From assembly GCA_023489375.1 (NCBI GenBank), contig JAMDCX010000071.1, positions 1-11,324 of the forward strand: a DNA stretch of 11,324 nt. The letters run 5' to 3'. Source of the DNA: Planctomycetota bacterium. GTDB lineage: Bacteria; Planctomycetota; Phycisphaerae; WQYP01. Below the pieces are notes generated by a model. The model did not search any database and had not been told where the DNA came from. It saw nothing but the letters and a program-made list of their open reading frames with translations. Positions 1 to 8,285 of the stretch are shown piece after piece. The position numbers were made by a program, and so were the translations under genes. Numbering within the stretch: position 1 is the stretch's first letter; each line of letters opens with the position of its first letter.

Positions 1-122
1 ATAACCTCTACAATTTTGAAGTAAAGGCATCCCGGTATGGTTTACGGGATATAGGTATGCCAGTAATGCTGTTTGCCAAACCTCAAGGTGCGGCTGATAA
101 TGCTGAGGCACGCGAGCGTTAA
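1..122 (+). CDS. 3' end of an unidentified upstream gene (partial)
   Basis: One frame is open from the window edge (first full codon at position 3) to a TAA at 120-122. It encodes the last 39 residues of a protein, beginning NLYNFEVKASRYGLRDIG and ending in a charged tail (NAEARER). The composition looks like real protein. The stop lies 2 nt before the first possible cas3 ATG, a spacing typical of co-transcribed genes. I do not recognise the family from this fragment. It could be a regulator or accessory gene of the CRISPR locus or an unrelated neighbour. An open frame of only about 40 codons could also arise by chance, so the call is moderate. Confidence 0.5.
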   Translation, partial: NLYNFEVKASRYGLRDIGMPVMLFAKPQGAADNAEARER

Positions 123-124
123 AA

Positions 125-2806
125 ATGCAAGGTCAATCGATGACAGACTTCGAGGAAATGTTCAAGAAACTGACGGGCTATGAACCGTTGCGCTGGCAGA
201 ACGAGTTGGCGGCAGCATCAATCTGCCGTGATCGACTGATTCGGATTCCCACCGGGTTGGGCAAGACCGCGGGTGTCTTGGCGGCATGGGCTTTTCATCG
301 GCTTCATCGCTCTGATAACCAGTGGCCTCGGCGCTTGGTCTGGTGCCTGCCCATGCGGGTGTTGGTAGAACAGACCTATGATATTGCACATCGGTTGGCC
401 GAGTTGATCACCGAAGAACATCGGCCAGCCGTTCACATCGTCATGGGCGGGGAAGAAACTGATGAATGGTTCCTTTACCCAGAGCGTCCAGCGATCATCG
501 TCGGTACACAGGATATGCTGCTGTCCCGGGCGCTGAACCGTGGGTATGCCAGCGCTCGAGCGCGATGGCCGATGGAATTTGGGCTACTCAATCATGATGC
601 ACTCTGGGTCATGGATGAAGTGCAGTTAATGGATGTAGGATTGGCAACTTCGGCTCAACTTCAGGCTTATCGCGAACAAGATTGCGGAAAGGGATTTCGC
701 CCCTGCCACACGTGGTGGATGAGCGCGACATTACAGCCCAAATGGCTGTGCAGCGTAGACACCAAAGAGTTTCACGAAGCATGGGTTAAAAATCCCTGTA
801 CAGTTCCACCCGCGCAGAGGGACGGCGGGCTGTGGAAGAATACCAAGGCGGCCACGACTGCTACATTTAAGCTGGATGACCATCAAGGCTATGCCAAGCG
901 AATTCTCGAAGAACATGGCAAGCTAACTGACGGCGCGTTCGGCAAGATTACGCTCGTTGTTTGCAATACAGTTGATCGGGCGTGCCATACGTTTGACGCA
1001 CTTCAGAAAGCAGGTCGAACCGACGGACTGGAACTTGTCCATAGCCGATATAGACCTGCCGAACGTGAACGGTGGAGACGGAAATTCTTGGCGAAGGAAT
1101 TCTGCAAGATCGGCGTAGATCGCATCATCGTGGCAACACAAGTTGTTGAAGCTGGTGTTGACATATCTGCGGGATGTCTCATTACCGAGTTGGCTCCCTG
1201 GCCCAGCCTCGTTCAACGTTTCGGTCGCTGTGCGCGATACGGCGGAAGCGGTAGCGTGCTCGTGGTGGATCGAGGTCGTGACCAAAAGCAGACAGCACCT
1301 TACCAGCCAGAAGAAATGGAAATTGCATGGGAGACTATTCAGAAACTTAACAATGTCGGCATAGCCGCTCTCGAGTCCTATGAAGAAAGCCTCAGTTCTG
1401 AAACGCGGGAACAACTCTATCCGTATTCCCCGGCCCATCTGCTGCTTCGGAAAGAATTCGACGAACTCTTCGACACCACTGCTGATCTGACCGGAGCGGA
1501 TTTGGATATCAGCCGGTTCATCCGCTCTGGCGACGAACGTGACTTGCAGGTATTTTGGATTGACATTGAGAAAGACGAAAAAGGCAGACCGCGAAAGAAA
1601 CCACCCGAAGACTACCAGCCGCATCGCCGGGAACTTTGTGCTGTGCCATTCCTTAAAGCACGCGACTGGCTGTGTGGTGAAGGAACCAAGACCCGTCGCA
1701 ACTCCCGACTTCGCAACGGAATCCGGGCGTGGATATGGGATTGGATCGATGGAGAATGGAAAGTTGCGACGCGCGAAACCCTGATTCCGGGCCGGGTTGT
1801 GTGTGTTTCCGCAGACTCCGGAGGATATACCACAGATCGCGGTTTCAATCCGGGTTCGACAGAACTGGTTACGACCGTTTCGTCGCCAACGATTCCTGAA
1901 GAGATTAAGGCACTCAATAACGCAGATAGCCAGCAAAACAAGGAAATTTCCGGTAACTGCTGGAAAACCATTGCCTGCCATACCAGTGAGGTGGCAGACG
2001 CGGTCGGAAATATCGCGACCAAGTTGTGCCTTTCCGAAAAGTTTCAGAATGTTCTCAAACTCGCAACACAATGGCATGACTGGGGTAAGGCCCATCCTGC
2101 TTTTCAAGGATCAATGCGCGGAAACGGCAAGAGCAGACGCCCTGATCGCTTAGACCTTGCCAAGGCACCTAAAGAATGCTGGCCGAAGAAGTACAGATAT
2201 CACTATCTTGACGATTCCGAAACCCGCCCGGCATTTCGTCATGAGCTTGCCAGCGCGTTGGGGCTCTTCATGATTCTCCGGGATTACGCGCCTCAGCATT
2301 TAGCGTTGTTGGGACCTTGGATCGAAGTGCTGGAAAAACTTGGCAAGACGCCTATTTCCCAGGCGGCATTGCCCGCGCCACCACCACTGGTTCAACAGGT
2401 CATCAATTGTTCGGCGGAAGCATTCAATCTGGTCGCCTACCTGATTGTCAGCCATCACGGCAAAGTTCGCGTTGCGTTACATGCGGCTCCGCAGGACCAG
2501 GATTATGACGATAAGGACGGCTGCGGCCTTCCAATTCGCGGCATTCGTGAAGGGGATCGATTGCCGTCGGTTGTGCTTGCTCTGAATGAACCACCTGTTC
2601 CGGAAGTCACACTTACGCTTGCACCCGCTGCTCTCGGACTTTCGGAAAAAACCGGGGGCAGTTGGCGTGAGCGGTCATTGAGTTTGATTGGGCGTTATGG
2701 TCCGGGTGGACTGGCGTTTCTCGAAGCCGTTCTGCGTGCCGCCGATGTGCGAGCCTCGCGATTGCCCACCAATGATCCTCTTATAGCGTCGGAGGCCCGT
2801 GCATGA
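125..2806 (+). CDS. cas3: CRISPR-associated helicase/nuclease Cas3, type I-G (helicase followed by HD domain)
   Basis: Cas3 is the effector nuclease-helicase recruited by the crRNA-guided complex to unwind and degrade target DNA. The 893-residue product starts with a superfamily 2 helicase. Walker A is PTGLGKT (42-48), the DEAD-box-like motif is DEVQ (164-167), SAT is at 200-202, motif V is around VATQVVEAGVDIS (336-348), and motif VI is QRFGRCAR (364-371). The HD nuclease is C-terminal: H619, the HD pair H651-D652 in WHDWGKAHPAF, H706, H777-H778, and a terminal RAADVRAS motif (871-878). Most type I subtypes have HD first; helicase-then-HD is the I-G (I-U) arrangement. The helicase and HD metal-site residues all appear present. 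A second in-frame ATG at 140 (M6, protein starting MTDFEEMF) is preceded by AAGG at 129-132 with 7-nt spacing, and similarity seems to begin there, so it may be the true start. The stop overlaps the csx17 start (ATGA). Confidence 0.96.
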   Translation: MQGQSMTDFEEMFKKLTGYEPLRWQNELAAASICRDRLIRIPTGLGKTAGVLAAWAFHRLHRSDNQWPRRLVWCLPMRVLVEQTYDIAHRLAELITEEHRPAVHIVMGGEETDEWFLYPERPAIIVGTQDMLLSRALNRGYASARARWPMEFGLLNHDALWVMDEVQLMDVGLATSAQLQAYREQDCGKGFRPCHTWWMSATLQPKWLCSVDTKEFHEAWVKNPCTVPPAQRDGGLWKNTKAATTATFKLDDHQGYAKRILEEHGKLTDGAFGKITLVVCNTVDRACHTFDALQKAGRTDGLELVHSRYRPAERERWRRKFLAKEFCKIGVDRIIVATQVVEAGVDISAGCLITELAPWPSLVQRFGRCARYGGSGSVLVVDRGRDQKQTAPYQPEEMEIAWETIQKLNNVGIAALESYEESLSSETREQLYPYSPAHLLLRKEFDELFDTTADLTGADLDISRFIRSGDERDLQVFWIDIEKDEKGRPRKKPPEDYQPHRRELCAVPFLKARDWLCGEGTKTRRNSRLRNGIRAWIWDWIDGEWKVATRETLIPGRVVCVSADSGGYTTDRGFNPGSTELVTTVSSPTIPEEIKALNNADSQQNKEISGNCWKTIACHTSEVADAVGNIATKLCLSEKFQNVLKLATQWHDWGKAHPAFQGSMRGNGKSRRPDRLDLAKAPKECWPKKYRYHYLDDSETRPAFRHELASALGLFMILRDYAPQHLALLGPWIEVLEKLGKTPISQAALPAPPPLVQQVINCSAEAFNLVAYLIVSHHGKVRVALHAAPQDQDYDDKDGCGLPIRGIREGDRLPSVVLALNEPPVPEVTLTLAPAALGLSEKTGGSWRERSLSLIGRYGPGGLAFLEAVLRAADVRASRLPTNDPLIASEARA

Positions 2807-5289
2807 CCATGCATTTACACATCCTTAAAGGCTGTGCGCCGGTTCCACTGGCAAACTACTTGAAGGCACTGGGGATTCTCCGGCTGGTCAGCGAACAGGC
2901 CGACGACCAGGCCCGCAGTTGGTGGAATGGTGAGCAATTCTGCCTGTTGACAAAACTGTCCAAAGAGGAGTTGGAAGCGTTCTTCCTGGAGAAATACGAG
3001 CCGACGCCATTGGTGTCGCCGTGGAATAAAGGATCTGGATTCTTCAAAGCGAGCGATCCGGGCCTCATACCACTTGAGAAATCCCAGGCGGATCGATTCG
3101 GCCGGTTTCGACAAGGAATTGTTGCGTCTCGGAAATTGTCAGATGATGTCGGGAGTGCTGATGCAGTGGTCCGCTCAATTAAAGCCAGGACGAAAACCAA
3201 CAAGAGTTTTCAAACTGAAGAGCAACGCCAATTGCTCAAAAAGAGCGAGACGTTCCTCGATTGCCTTGCACAAATCAAGAAAGAACTTGAGAAACCGGGT
3301 TTATCAGGTGAGGAGAAGGCCAAACTTGATGCCAATTATTTGGTCGTCGACTCCCTAGGAAAGGAACCAGAAAAAAAACAGACGAAGGCCGAGGCTGACA
3401 AACTCAAAAATAGCGCCGGGTACAAACAGCTGCTGGCGCTGGCGGATCGTCGATTCAAGAAATTGAAAGAGACATTAATACTCAACTGCCTGCGAATTTG
3501 GCGAGGCCCCCACGCGGAATGGCTGTCAGCGGCGGTGGTACTCGACGAAAGTGGAAATCCAGAATGGCCTTCATTATTGGGAACGGGTGGAAATGACGGC
3601 AATCTCGACTTCACCAATAACTTTATGCAGCAATTGGTTGAACTCTTCAACACAAATACAGAGCACGGTGATCCACGGCGATCTGCCGCTATATTGCTGG
3701 ACAACAGCATCTGGGGAGAGCCTGCCAATATGCTTACCGCATCGGCGATAGGCCAATACCAGCCAGGTGCAGCGGGCGGTGCGAATAGTTCAACGGGCTT
3801 TGACGGCGGAAATCTGGTTAATCCCTGGGACTTTGTCCTCATGATGGAAGGTACAATTATCTTTACTTCACAGGCAACCCGTCGGCTCGCCCCTGCCGCC
3901 GTCGCACATGCCAGTGTTCCCTTCGCCGTCAGCTCGCTCGCCGCCGGTTTTGCGACGCCTGGCTTAGAAAAAGCGCAGCGAGGCGAACAGTGGATGCCAC
4001 TCTGGGATCAGCCTGCTATCTTACGCGATATTTCCGCAATGTTTGGCGAAGGGCGCGTTCAGCTCGGTCGTCAGACTGCTCATCGTCCGGTGGATGTCGC
4101 ACGCTCAATCAGCCGTCTCGGCGTTGCTCGTGGCATCGGATCATTCGTACGCTATGGCTATCTTGAGCGCAACGGACAATCCACCCTAGCAGTACCGCTT
4201 GGACGTGTTGCAGTTAGGGAAAATCCGCGCGCTTACTTGATCGATGACTTGGCTGGTTGGATGAATAACCTTGCACGCCAGGCACGTGATAAGAACGCCC
4301 CCAACCGCCTCATCCACGCTGAACGCTGCCTCGCCGATGCCGTCTTCACCGCGCTCACTCTTGATTACACCGCGGAGCGATGGCAGGCAATTCTTCTTGC
4401 CGCCGCTGATGTCGAATCGCTTCAGGCCTCCGGCACAGCGTTTGAGGCTGGACCGATCCCACTGCTGCGGCCACAGTGGATCGCGTCCGTCAATGACGGC
4501 AGCCCGGAGGTACGGCTCGCCCTGGCGCTTGGCAGCGCGTTTGCTGAATGCAAAAACAACCATCACCCCAGTGATTCGATTCGTCATCACTGGCTTCCGC
4601 TCGAACCAGGTGCCCGCAAGTTCAAGCTTTCCGATAAACGCCTGTTCAACGATCCTCGTGTCGTCGCAACAGGTCGTGACCCAATTCGCGACCTTGTTGC
4701 TATAATCGAGCGACGTCTTATCGAAGCCAGTATGGACGGCCAGCGGCGGTCGCGCCTGTGTGCCATGCCGGGATGTGCAGCCCGGCTGGACGATCTTGCG
4801 GCATTCCTTGCCGGACAGCTCGACATCGATCTGATCGTCGGCCTCGCGCGGACTTTCATGGCGATTAAGTGGAATCAGTGGGAGCGGAAATATGCGCCCA
4901 GTGCGCAACGTAAAACGACTCCCGCCGACGTCGAAAACGCTGCAATTTCAAAAGGATCACTGACATCTCCATCACCCGACGAAACCTGGCTCGCGCTACG
5001 CCTATGTGTGTTACCGTTTCCGCTGGATGAATCGCACGATATTCCCGCCGACGAAAGAATCGTGCGTCTTCTTATGGCCGGCGACGCCACACGGGCAATT
5101 GAAATTGCTCGCAGGCGTTTGATCGCTGTGGGCATCCGCCCGCCATTCCAAGCAGGGACGGTCAATGCAGAAACCGCCAAACATTGGGCTGCCGCCATGA
5201 CTTTCCCCATCAGCCAATACACGGCCCGGTGTGTCGCCGGCCGACTTGATACCCGTCTTAAACTACAGAAAGGAACGTCCCATGCCTGA
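2803..5289 (+). CDS. csx17: Type I-G Cascade large subunit Csx17 (Cas8-like)
   Basis: Csx17 is the signature protein of type I-G and is taken to be the large (Cas8-like) subunit of the surveillance complex, probably acting in PAM recognition and Cas3 recruitment; that role is inferred from the family's position. The 828-residue product opens with the family pattern LKGCAPVPLANYLKALGILR (from residue 8). It continues with SPWNKGSGF (72-80), LLGTGGNDGNLDFTNNF (258-274), the glycine-rich GAAGGANSSTGFDGG (322-336) followed by NPWDFVLMMEG, MPLWDQPA (398-405), and SISRLGVARGIGSFVRYGY (435-453). A lysine/glutamate-rich stretch at about 133-205 looks helical or coiled-coil and interrupts the more conserved parts. 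GGAGG at 2791-2795 lies 7 nt before the ATG at 2803; a second ATG at 2809 is also possible. The ATGA overlap with cas3 suggests translational coupling. The last 8 nt overlap csb1. Confidence 0.95.
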   Translation: MTMHLHILKGCAPVPLANYLKALGILRLVSEQADDQARSWWNGEQFCLLTKLSKEELEAFFLEKYEPTPLVSPWNKGSGFFKASDPGLIPLEKSQADRFGRFRQGIVASRKLSDDVGSADAVVRSIKARTKTNKSFQTEEQRQLLKKSETFLDCLAQIKKELEKPGLSGEEKAKLDANYLVVDSLGKEPEKKQTKAEADKLKNSAGYKQLLALADRRFKKLKETLILNCLRIWRGPHAEWLSAAVVLDESGNPEWPSLLGTGGNDGNLDFTNNFMQQLVELFNTNTEHGDPRRSAAILLDNSIWGEPANMLTASAIGQYQPGAAGGANSSTGFDGGNLVNPWDFVLMMEGTIIFTSQATRRLAPAAVAHASVPFAVSSLAAGFATPGLEKAQRGEQWMPLWDQPAILRDISAMFGEGRVQLGRQTAHRPVDVARSISRLGVARGIGSFVRYGYLERNGQSTLAVPLGRVAVRENPRAYLIDDLAGWMNNLARQARDKNAPNRLIHAERCLADAVFTALTLDYTAERWQAILLAAADVESLQASGTAFEAGPIPLLRPQWIASVNDGSPEVRLALALGSAFAECKNNHHPSDSIRHHWLPLEPGARKFKLSDKRLFNDPRVVATGRDPIRDLVAIIERRLIEASMDGQRRSRLCAMPGCAARLDDLAAFLAGQLDIDLIVGLARTFMAIKWNQWERKYAPSAQRKTTPADVENAAISKGSLTSPSPDETWLALRLCVLPFPLDESHDIPADERIVRLLMAGDATRAIEIARRRLIAVGIRPPFQAGTVNAETAKHWAAAMTFPISQYTARCVAGRLDTRLKLQKGTSHA
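5268..5275 (+). promoter_or_regulatory. Ribosome binding site for csb1
   Basis: GAAAGGAA inside the end of csx17 has its AGG core 8 nt before the ATG at 5282. It decides the csb1 start: an upstream in-frame GTG at 5231 would add 17 residues with no family similarity and no good Shine-Dalgarno sequence. Confidence 0.75.
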
Positions 5290-6343
5290 AACAAATTCCG
5301 ATCCAATCAGTCAACTCAAGGGAGCAACACGGCTGCTCATGACCATTCCACTCAAGCCGCTCCAGGGTGACCGGTTCCAACCCACCGGATTTCCCAGCCT
5401 CGGTGCCGCCACCTACCAGACGAGGGATGGTACGAAGCTGCTCGTCGAAAGCGCACAAAGCATGGCTAATCGACTCGAGATGACCTGTTGGGATACGGCA
5501 ACAAACAAGCCGATTGCGGATCTTGACGGTATTAGCCATATTACAGTGAATAGCGGTGATAGATTCCTGACGGATTCGATGCTTGAGGCGCATAGACTCA
5601 ACAGTGCTTATATTGAACGAAGCTCCGGCGACTTCTTTAAAAAGACGCTCGTCGAGGCCATCGGCACAGATAAGTCAAGGCCAGTTGATCGTCAAAAATT
5701 CGTCGGGGCGCTCTTCAAATACGATCTTGGCTCTTTGATACATGGCGTATTTCTTGAATCGTTGGATGGAAGACTGCGAATTCCTCGAGCGCTGTCATCA
5801 TTTATCGAAGCGTCCAACATTCAGGTGGCGGCATCTGGTGGGGCAAAGGTTGACCGTGTTATGGCAGAGAAAGACGAGGAAGGGAAAAAGACAGCCAAAT
5901 CCGGCTTCGGAAACATACCTTTCTCCCGCGATGAATTTGTAGCCGATAAGATCGAGCTGTTCGTCAATCTTGACCTTGCCCAGATTCGCGGCTATGGCCT
6001 CGGTGAGAAAATTGAACGATTGCTCATCCTGCTGTCTCTTTTCAAAGTGCGCAAGCTCATCGATGGCGACCTGCGGCTGCGAACAGCGTGCGATCTTGAA
6101 CCAGAATCACGTGAGATCAAGGCAACCAAACCGAAAGACTTTGCCCTTCCTTCGCTTGAAATCCTTGCTGCGGCCCTCAAAAAGATAATTGCGGATGACG
6201 ATGTGAAAAAGCTGATGACAATCACAACCGTCATTTTCAACGATGAGTTGAAGAAGGCGAAAGAGTCAAAGCAATCGTCAAACGATAACGACCAAGACGC
6301 CATAGAATCTGGCGACGACACTAACGAAGAAAACAATGAGTAG
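5282..6343 (+). CDS. csb1: Type I-G Cas7 backbone protein Csb1
   Basis: Csb1 (GSU0053 family) is the Cas7-group RAMP subunit that should polymerise along the crRNA spacer. The 353-residue product contains the family hallmark PLQGDRFQPTGFPSLGAATY (26-45) followed by LLVESAQSMANRLE (53-66), HGVFL (154-158), and GFGNIPFSRDEF (208-219). A basic and hydrophobic stretch (KIERLLILLSLFKVRKLI, 243-260) follows. The C-terminus (331-353) is an unusual acidic, asparagine-rich tail with 9 Asp/Glu in 23 residues, probably disordered. I chose the ATG at 5282 because of the AAGGA site just upstream; this start lies within the csx17 stop region and overlaps it by 8 nt, suggesting coupled translation. The TAG stop overlaps the csb2 ribosome binding site. 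Confidence 0.95.
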   Translation: MPETNSDPISQLKGATRLLMTIPLKPLQGDRFQPTGFPSLGAATYQTRDGTKLLVESAQSMANRLEMTCWDTATNKPIADLDGISHITVNSGDRFLTDSMLEAHRLNSAYIERSSGDFFKKTLVEAIGTDKSRPVDRQKFVGALFKYDLGSLIHGVFLESLDGRLRIPRALSSFIEASNIQVAASGGAKVDRVMAEKDEEGKKTAKSGFGNIPFSRDEFVADKIELFVNLDLAQIRGYGLGEKIERLLILLSLFKVRKLIDGDLRLRTACDLEPESREIKATKPKDFALPSLEILAAALKKIIADDDVKKLMTITTVIFNDELKKAKESKQSSNDNDQDAIESGDDTNEENNE

Positions 6344-6352
6344 GAGCCTGCC

Positions 6353-7969
6353 ATGCCTACAATGAAATTGTACTTCCCCGGCGGGCGATACCATGCAACG
6401 CCTTGGGGGCATCACGTCAATGAAGGCCTGATCGAGTGGCCGCCCAGTCCGTGGCGGTTACTCCGGGCGCTTATAGCTTGTGGATTCACAACCCGGCACT
6501 GGATAGAAATTCCACCAATGGCGTGTTCGCTTATTGAAAAGCTCGCACTGGTCTTTCCATCCTACAAGTTGCCGGAGATTACCGTTGCTCACACCCGGCA
6601 TTATATGCCGTACATTGAGGGAAAAGATCAGAAGACTACACTCGTCTTGGATACATTCGCCAAACATTGGCGAGGCGAGGCCGATCACATGCTCATTCAC
6701 TGGCCGTGCGTACTCACGAGTGACGAAACCGCACTCCTTGCGACGCTTACACACAACCTCAGCTATCTTGGTAGGAGCGAAAGCTGGGTGGAGGCAGAAC
6801 TCATCCCTGATGCTTCAATTTCACTTGAAACATTTGACGCGATTCCATGCCAACACGACGGGCAGCACGATCAACGACAGGAGCAGGTATCCTTGATGGC
6901 GCCCATCCCTGCAAACTACTATATATCCTGGCGAAAAGAGCAAGTTGATGATGCAGGCGCAAATCTCGGATTACAAAGAGGTAAATCAAAAACCAGTGAA
7001 AAACTATTGAGAAAACAAGTCGAACTCAAAAAATCATTGCCGCTCAACCTTATTGCCTGCCTCACGCAAGATACCGCTTGCTGGAAAGGTTACGGCTGGA
7101 GCCATCCGCCTGGCTCGCAGAAGGTGCTCTATTGGAGGCCAAGCCAACCGATGCGCGTAACCGCTCCCAGACGCATTGGACATCCTGAGCTTCCAGCGGT
7201 GAAAATGATGCTTCTGGCGCTGACCACACCCAGTGGAAACAAGTCGGCACTTCCGTCAATCACCCGTACTTTGCCGCGGGCCGAGTTAATACACAAAGCG
7301 CTTATTTCCAAACTTGGCAATGGCCATCGCGTAAATTGTCCCGAATTGACGGGCAAGGATGAACACGACAAACCACTTCAGAATGCCCACCGGCATGCTC
7401 ACATTCTTCCGCTCGATATTGACAGAGATCGACGTATCGATCATGTACTTATTTTTGCTCCACTTGGTCTGTCAGGCGAGGCCCAGCATGCCATCTCCAG
7501 CCTGCGGCGCACATGGATGAAAGGCGGCACCAACGAACTGCAATTGGCAATCGTTGGTAAGGGAGATATGAATGATCTATCTAGAATCTCTACTCGGATT
7601 GGTCCAGTTATTTCATGCCTGATCGGCCCATCTAAAATATGGACCAGTTTAACCCCGTTCGTTCCACCACGTTTTCTTAAAAAAACCGGATGCCGCAATG
7701 ACCTCATAGATCAGGTTCGCACCGAACTCACATCGCGCGGCTTACCGAATGCGGCGGTCAACATCCTGCCTCTCGATACCGCCGATACTAGATATCTCCG
7801 CCATTTTGTTCGTCGCCGTCAGCGGGGTAACCTTCCACCACAGGATGCCTGTTTTGCCCTGCAAATCAGCTTCTGTCAGTCCGTCGCCGGCCCCATTTCG
7901 CTCGGTTACGCATCGCACTTCGGTATGGGCTTGTTTGTCGGGACAAATCCGCCGTGCACGCCCGCCTGA
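6353..7969 (+). CDS. csb2: Type I-G Csb2, Cas5-Cas6 fusion
   Basis: Csb2 (GSU0054 family) is described as a fusion of Cas5, which caps the crRNA 5' handle, and Cas6, the pre-crRNA endoribonuclease. The 538-residue product opens with the family signature GRYHATPWGHHVNEGLIEWP (11-30) running into PSPWRLLRAL. The C-terminal half has HRHAHILPLD (346-355) followed by RIDHVLIFAPLG (361-372), which holds the likely catalytic histidine(s). A RAMP glycine-rich loop, GPISLGYASHFGMGLF (513-528), lies close to the C-terminus. AGGAG at 6342-6346 is 6 nt from the ATG at 6353; an ATG at 6362 is an alternative that would lose three residues. It lies 9 nt after csb1. It is the last gene of the interference operon, with a hairpin 18 nt downstream. 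Confidence 0.94.
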   Translation: MPTMKLYFPGGRYHATPWGHHVNEGLIEWPPSPWRLLRALIACGFTTRHWIEIPPMACSLIEKLALVFPSYKLPEITVAHTRHYMPYIEGKDQKTTLVLDTFAKHWRGEADHMLIHWPCVLTSDETALLATLTHNLSYLGRSESWVEAELIPDASISLETFDAIPCQHDGQHDQRQEQVSLMAPIPANYYISWRKEQVDDAGANLGLQRGKSKTSEKLLRKQVELKKSLPLNLIACLTQDTACWKGYGWSHPPGSQKVLYWRPSQPMRVTAPRRIGHPELPAVKMMLLALTTPSGNKSALPSITRTLPRAELIHKALISKLGNGHRVNCPELTGKDEHDKPLQNAHRHAHILPLDIDRDRRIDHVLIFAPLGLSGEAQHAISSLRRTWMKGGTNELQLAIVGKGDMNDLSRISTRIGPVISCLIGPSKIWTSLTPFVPPRFLKKTGCRNDLIDQVRTELTSRGLPNAAVNILPLDTADTRYLRHFVRRRQRGNLPPQDACFALQISFCQSVAGPISLGYASHFGMGLFVGTNPPCTPA

Positions 7970-7986
7970 TATTCACCTCCCCCGTT

Positions 7987-8013
7987 CCCGGCCCGATAAT
8001 TATCGGTGCCGGG
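7987..8013 (+). terminator. Strong hairpin after csb2, possible terminator
   Basis: The arms CCCGGC/GCCGGG (7987-7992 and 8008-8013) and CCGAT/ATCGG (7993-7997 and 8002-8006) form an 11-bp stem with an AATT loop and one bulged T at 8007. It begins 18 nt after the csb2 stop. No T-tract follows, so it is not a canonical intrinsic terminator. It could protect the 3' end of the mRNA, terminate weakly, or be another REP-like palindrome. Confidence 0.45.
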
Positions 8014-8085
8014 CGGCATTGCGGGTTTGGACTTTGTGCGGCGGTGGATGCATCCATGACGCGCGAATCACCAACGGCATAAATG

Positions 8086-8135
8086 CCCGCACCGCGAATT
8101 AATTTCCCGCACCGCAGGCGGATGCGGCTAAACGG
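8086..8135 (+). repeat. REP-bearing repeat, copy 1 (direct)
   Basis: A 50-nt unit is repeated at 8214-8262 with a single-base length difference (one extra T here). It contains CCCGCACCGC twice, separated by GAATTAATTT, then a palindromic core at 8107-8127 with arms CCGCA/TGCGG and CCGC/GCGG around a 2-nt loop and one bulged A. It ends GGCTAAACGG. The same core occurs inverted directly after the transposase gene, which marks it as the REP element associated with this RAYT. Confidence 0.85.
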
Positions 8136-8213
8136 AAAATTGGGTTGGGGGGAATGGGTTTTACAGGTCGCGGGATACCCGATTTCCGGTATTTTGTATT
8201 TGCGATGTACTTT

Positions 8214-8262
8214 CCCGCACCGCGAATTAATTCCCGCACCGCAGGCGGATGCGGCTAAACGG
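8214..8262 (+). repeat. REP-bearing repeat, copy 2 (direct)
   Basis: This 49-nt unit matches copy 1 except for one missing T. That makes its inner GAATTAATTC (8224-8233) a perfect 10-nt palindrome. The hairpin core is at 8234-8254, followed by CTAAACGG. It ends 23 nt before the transposase start and could affect expression of that gene. Confidence 0.85.
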
Positions 8263-8285
8263 GAATTTGATCACATGGAGGGTGT

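Larger units (their letters stand above)
7970..8285. other. Non-coding block between csb2 and the transposase
   Basis: No credible gene lies here. It holds a strong hairpin (7987-8013), a 12-nt perfect palindrome (TGGATGCATCCA, 8045-8056), two direct ~50-nt repeats carrying REP hairpins (8086-8135 and 8214-8262), and the transposase ribosome binding site (GGAGGG, 8277-8282). The 78 nt between the repeats contain only a small CGGG-ATA-CCCG hairpin (8171-8181). Confidence 0.7.

Noticed and set aside
923..2107. 394-codon open frame on the - strand inside cas3
   Set aside because: It lies antisense to the conserved helicase and inter-domain parts of cas3 and has an implausible composition with no recognisable motifs; it is a shadow frame.
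4186..4908. 240-codon open frame on the - strand inside csx17
   Set aside because: It is fully antisense to a well supported gene and shows no family features.
5231..5281. Longer csb1 starting at GTG 5231
   Set aside because: The extra 17 residues lie inside csx17, have no family similarity and no good ribosome binding site; the ATG at 5282 has AAGGA at a proper distance.
7749..8102. 117-codon + strand open frame bridging the csb2 end and the spacer
   Set aside because: Most of it is an alternative frame of csb2, and the part beyond encodes the hairpin and repeat DNA; no motif or ribosome binding site supports it.
8086..8262. Two ~50-nt direct repeats as a minimal CRISPR array
   Set aside because: The repeats contain an internal hairpin and duplicated halves, are spaced by 78 nt, and a core copy lies inverted after the transposase; this is a REP arrangement, not a repeat-spacer array.
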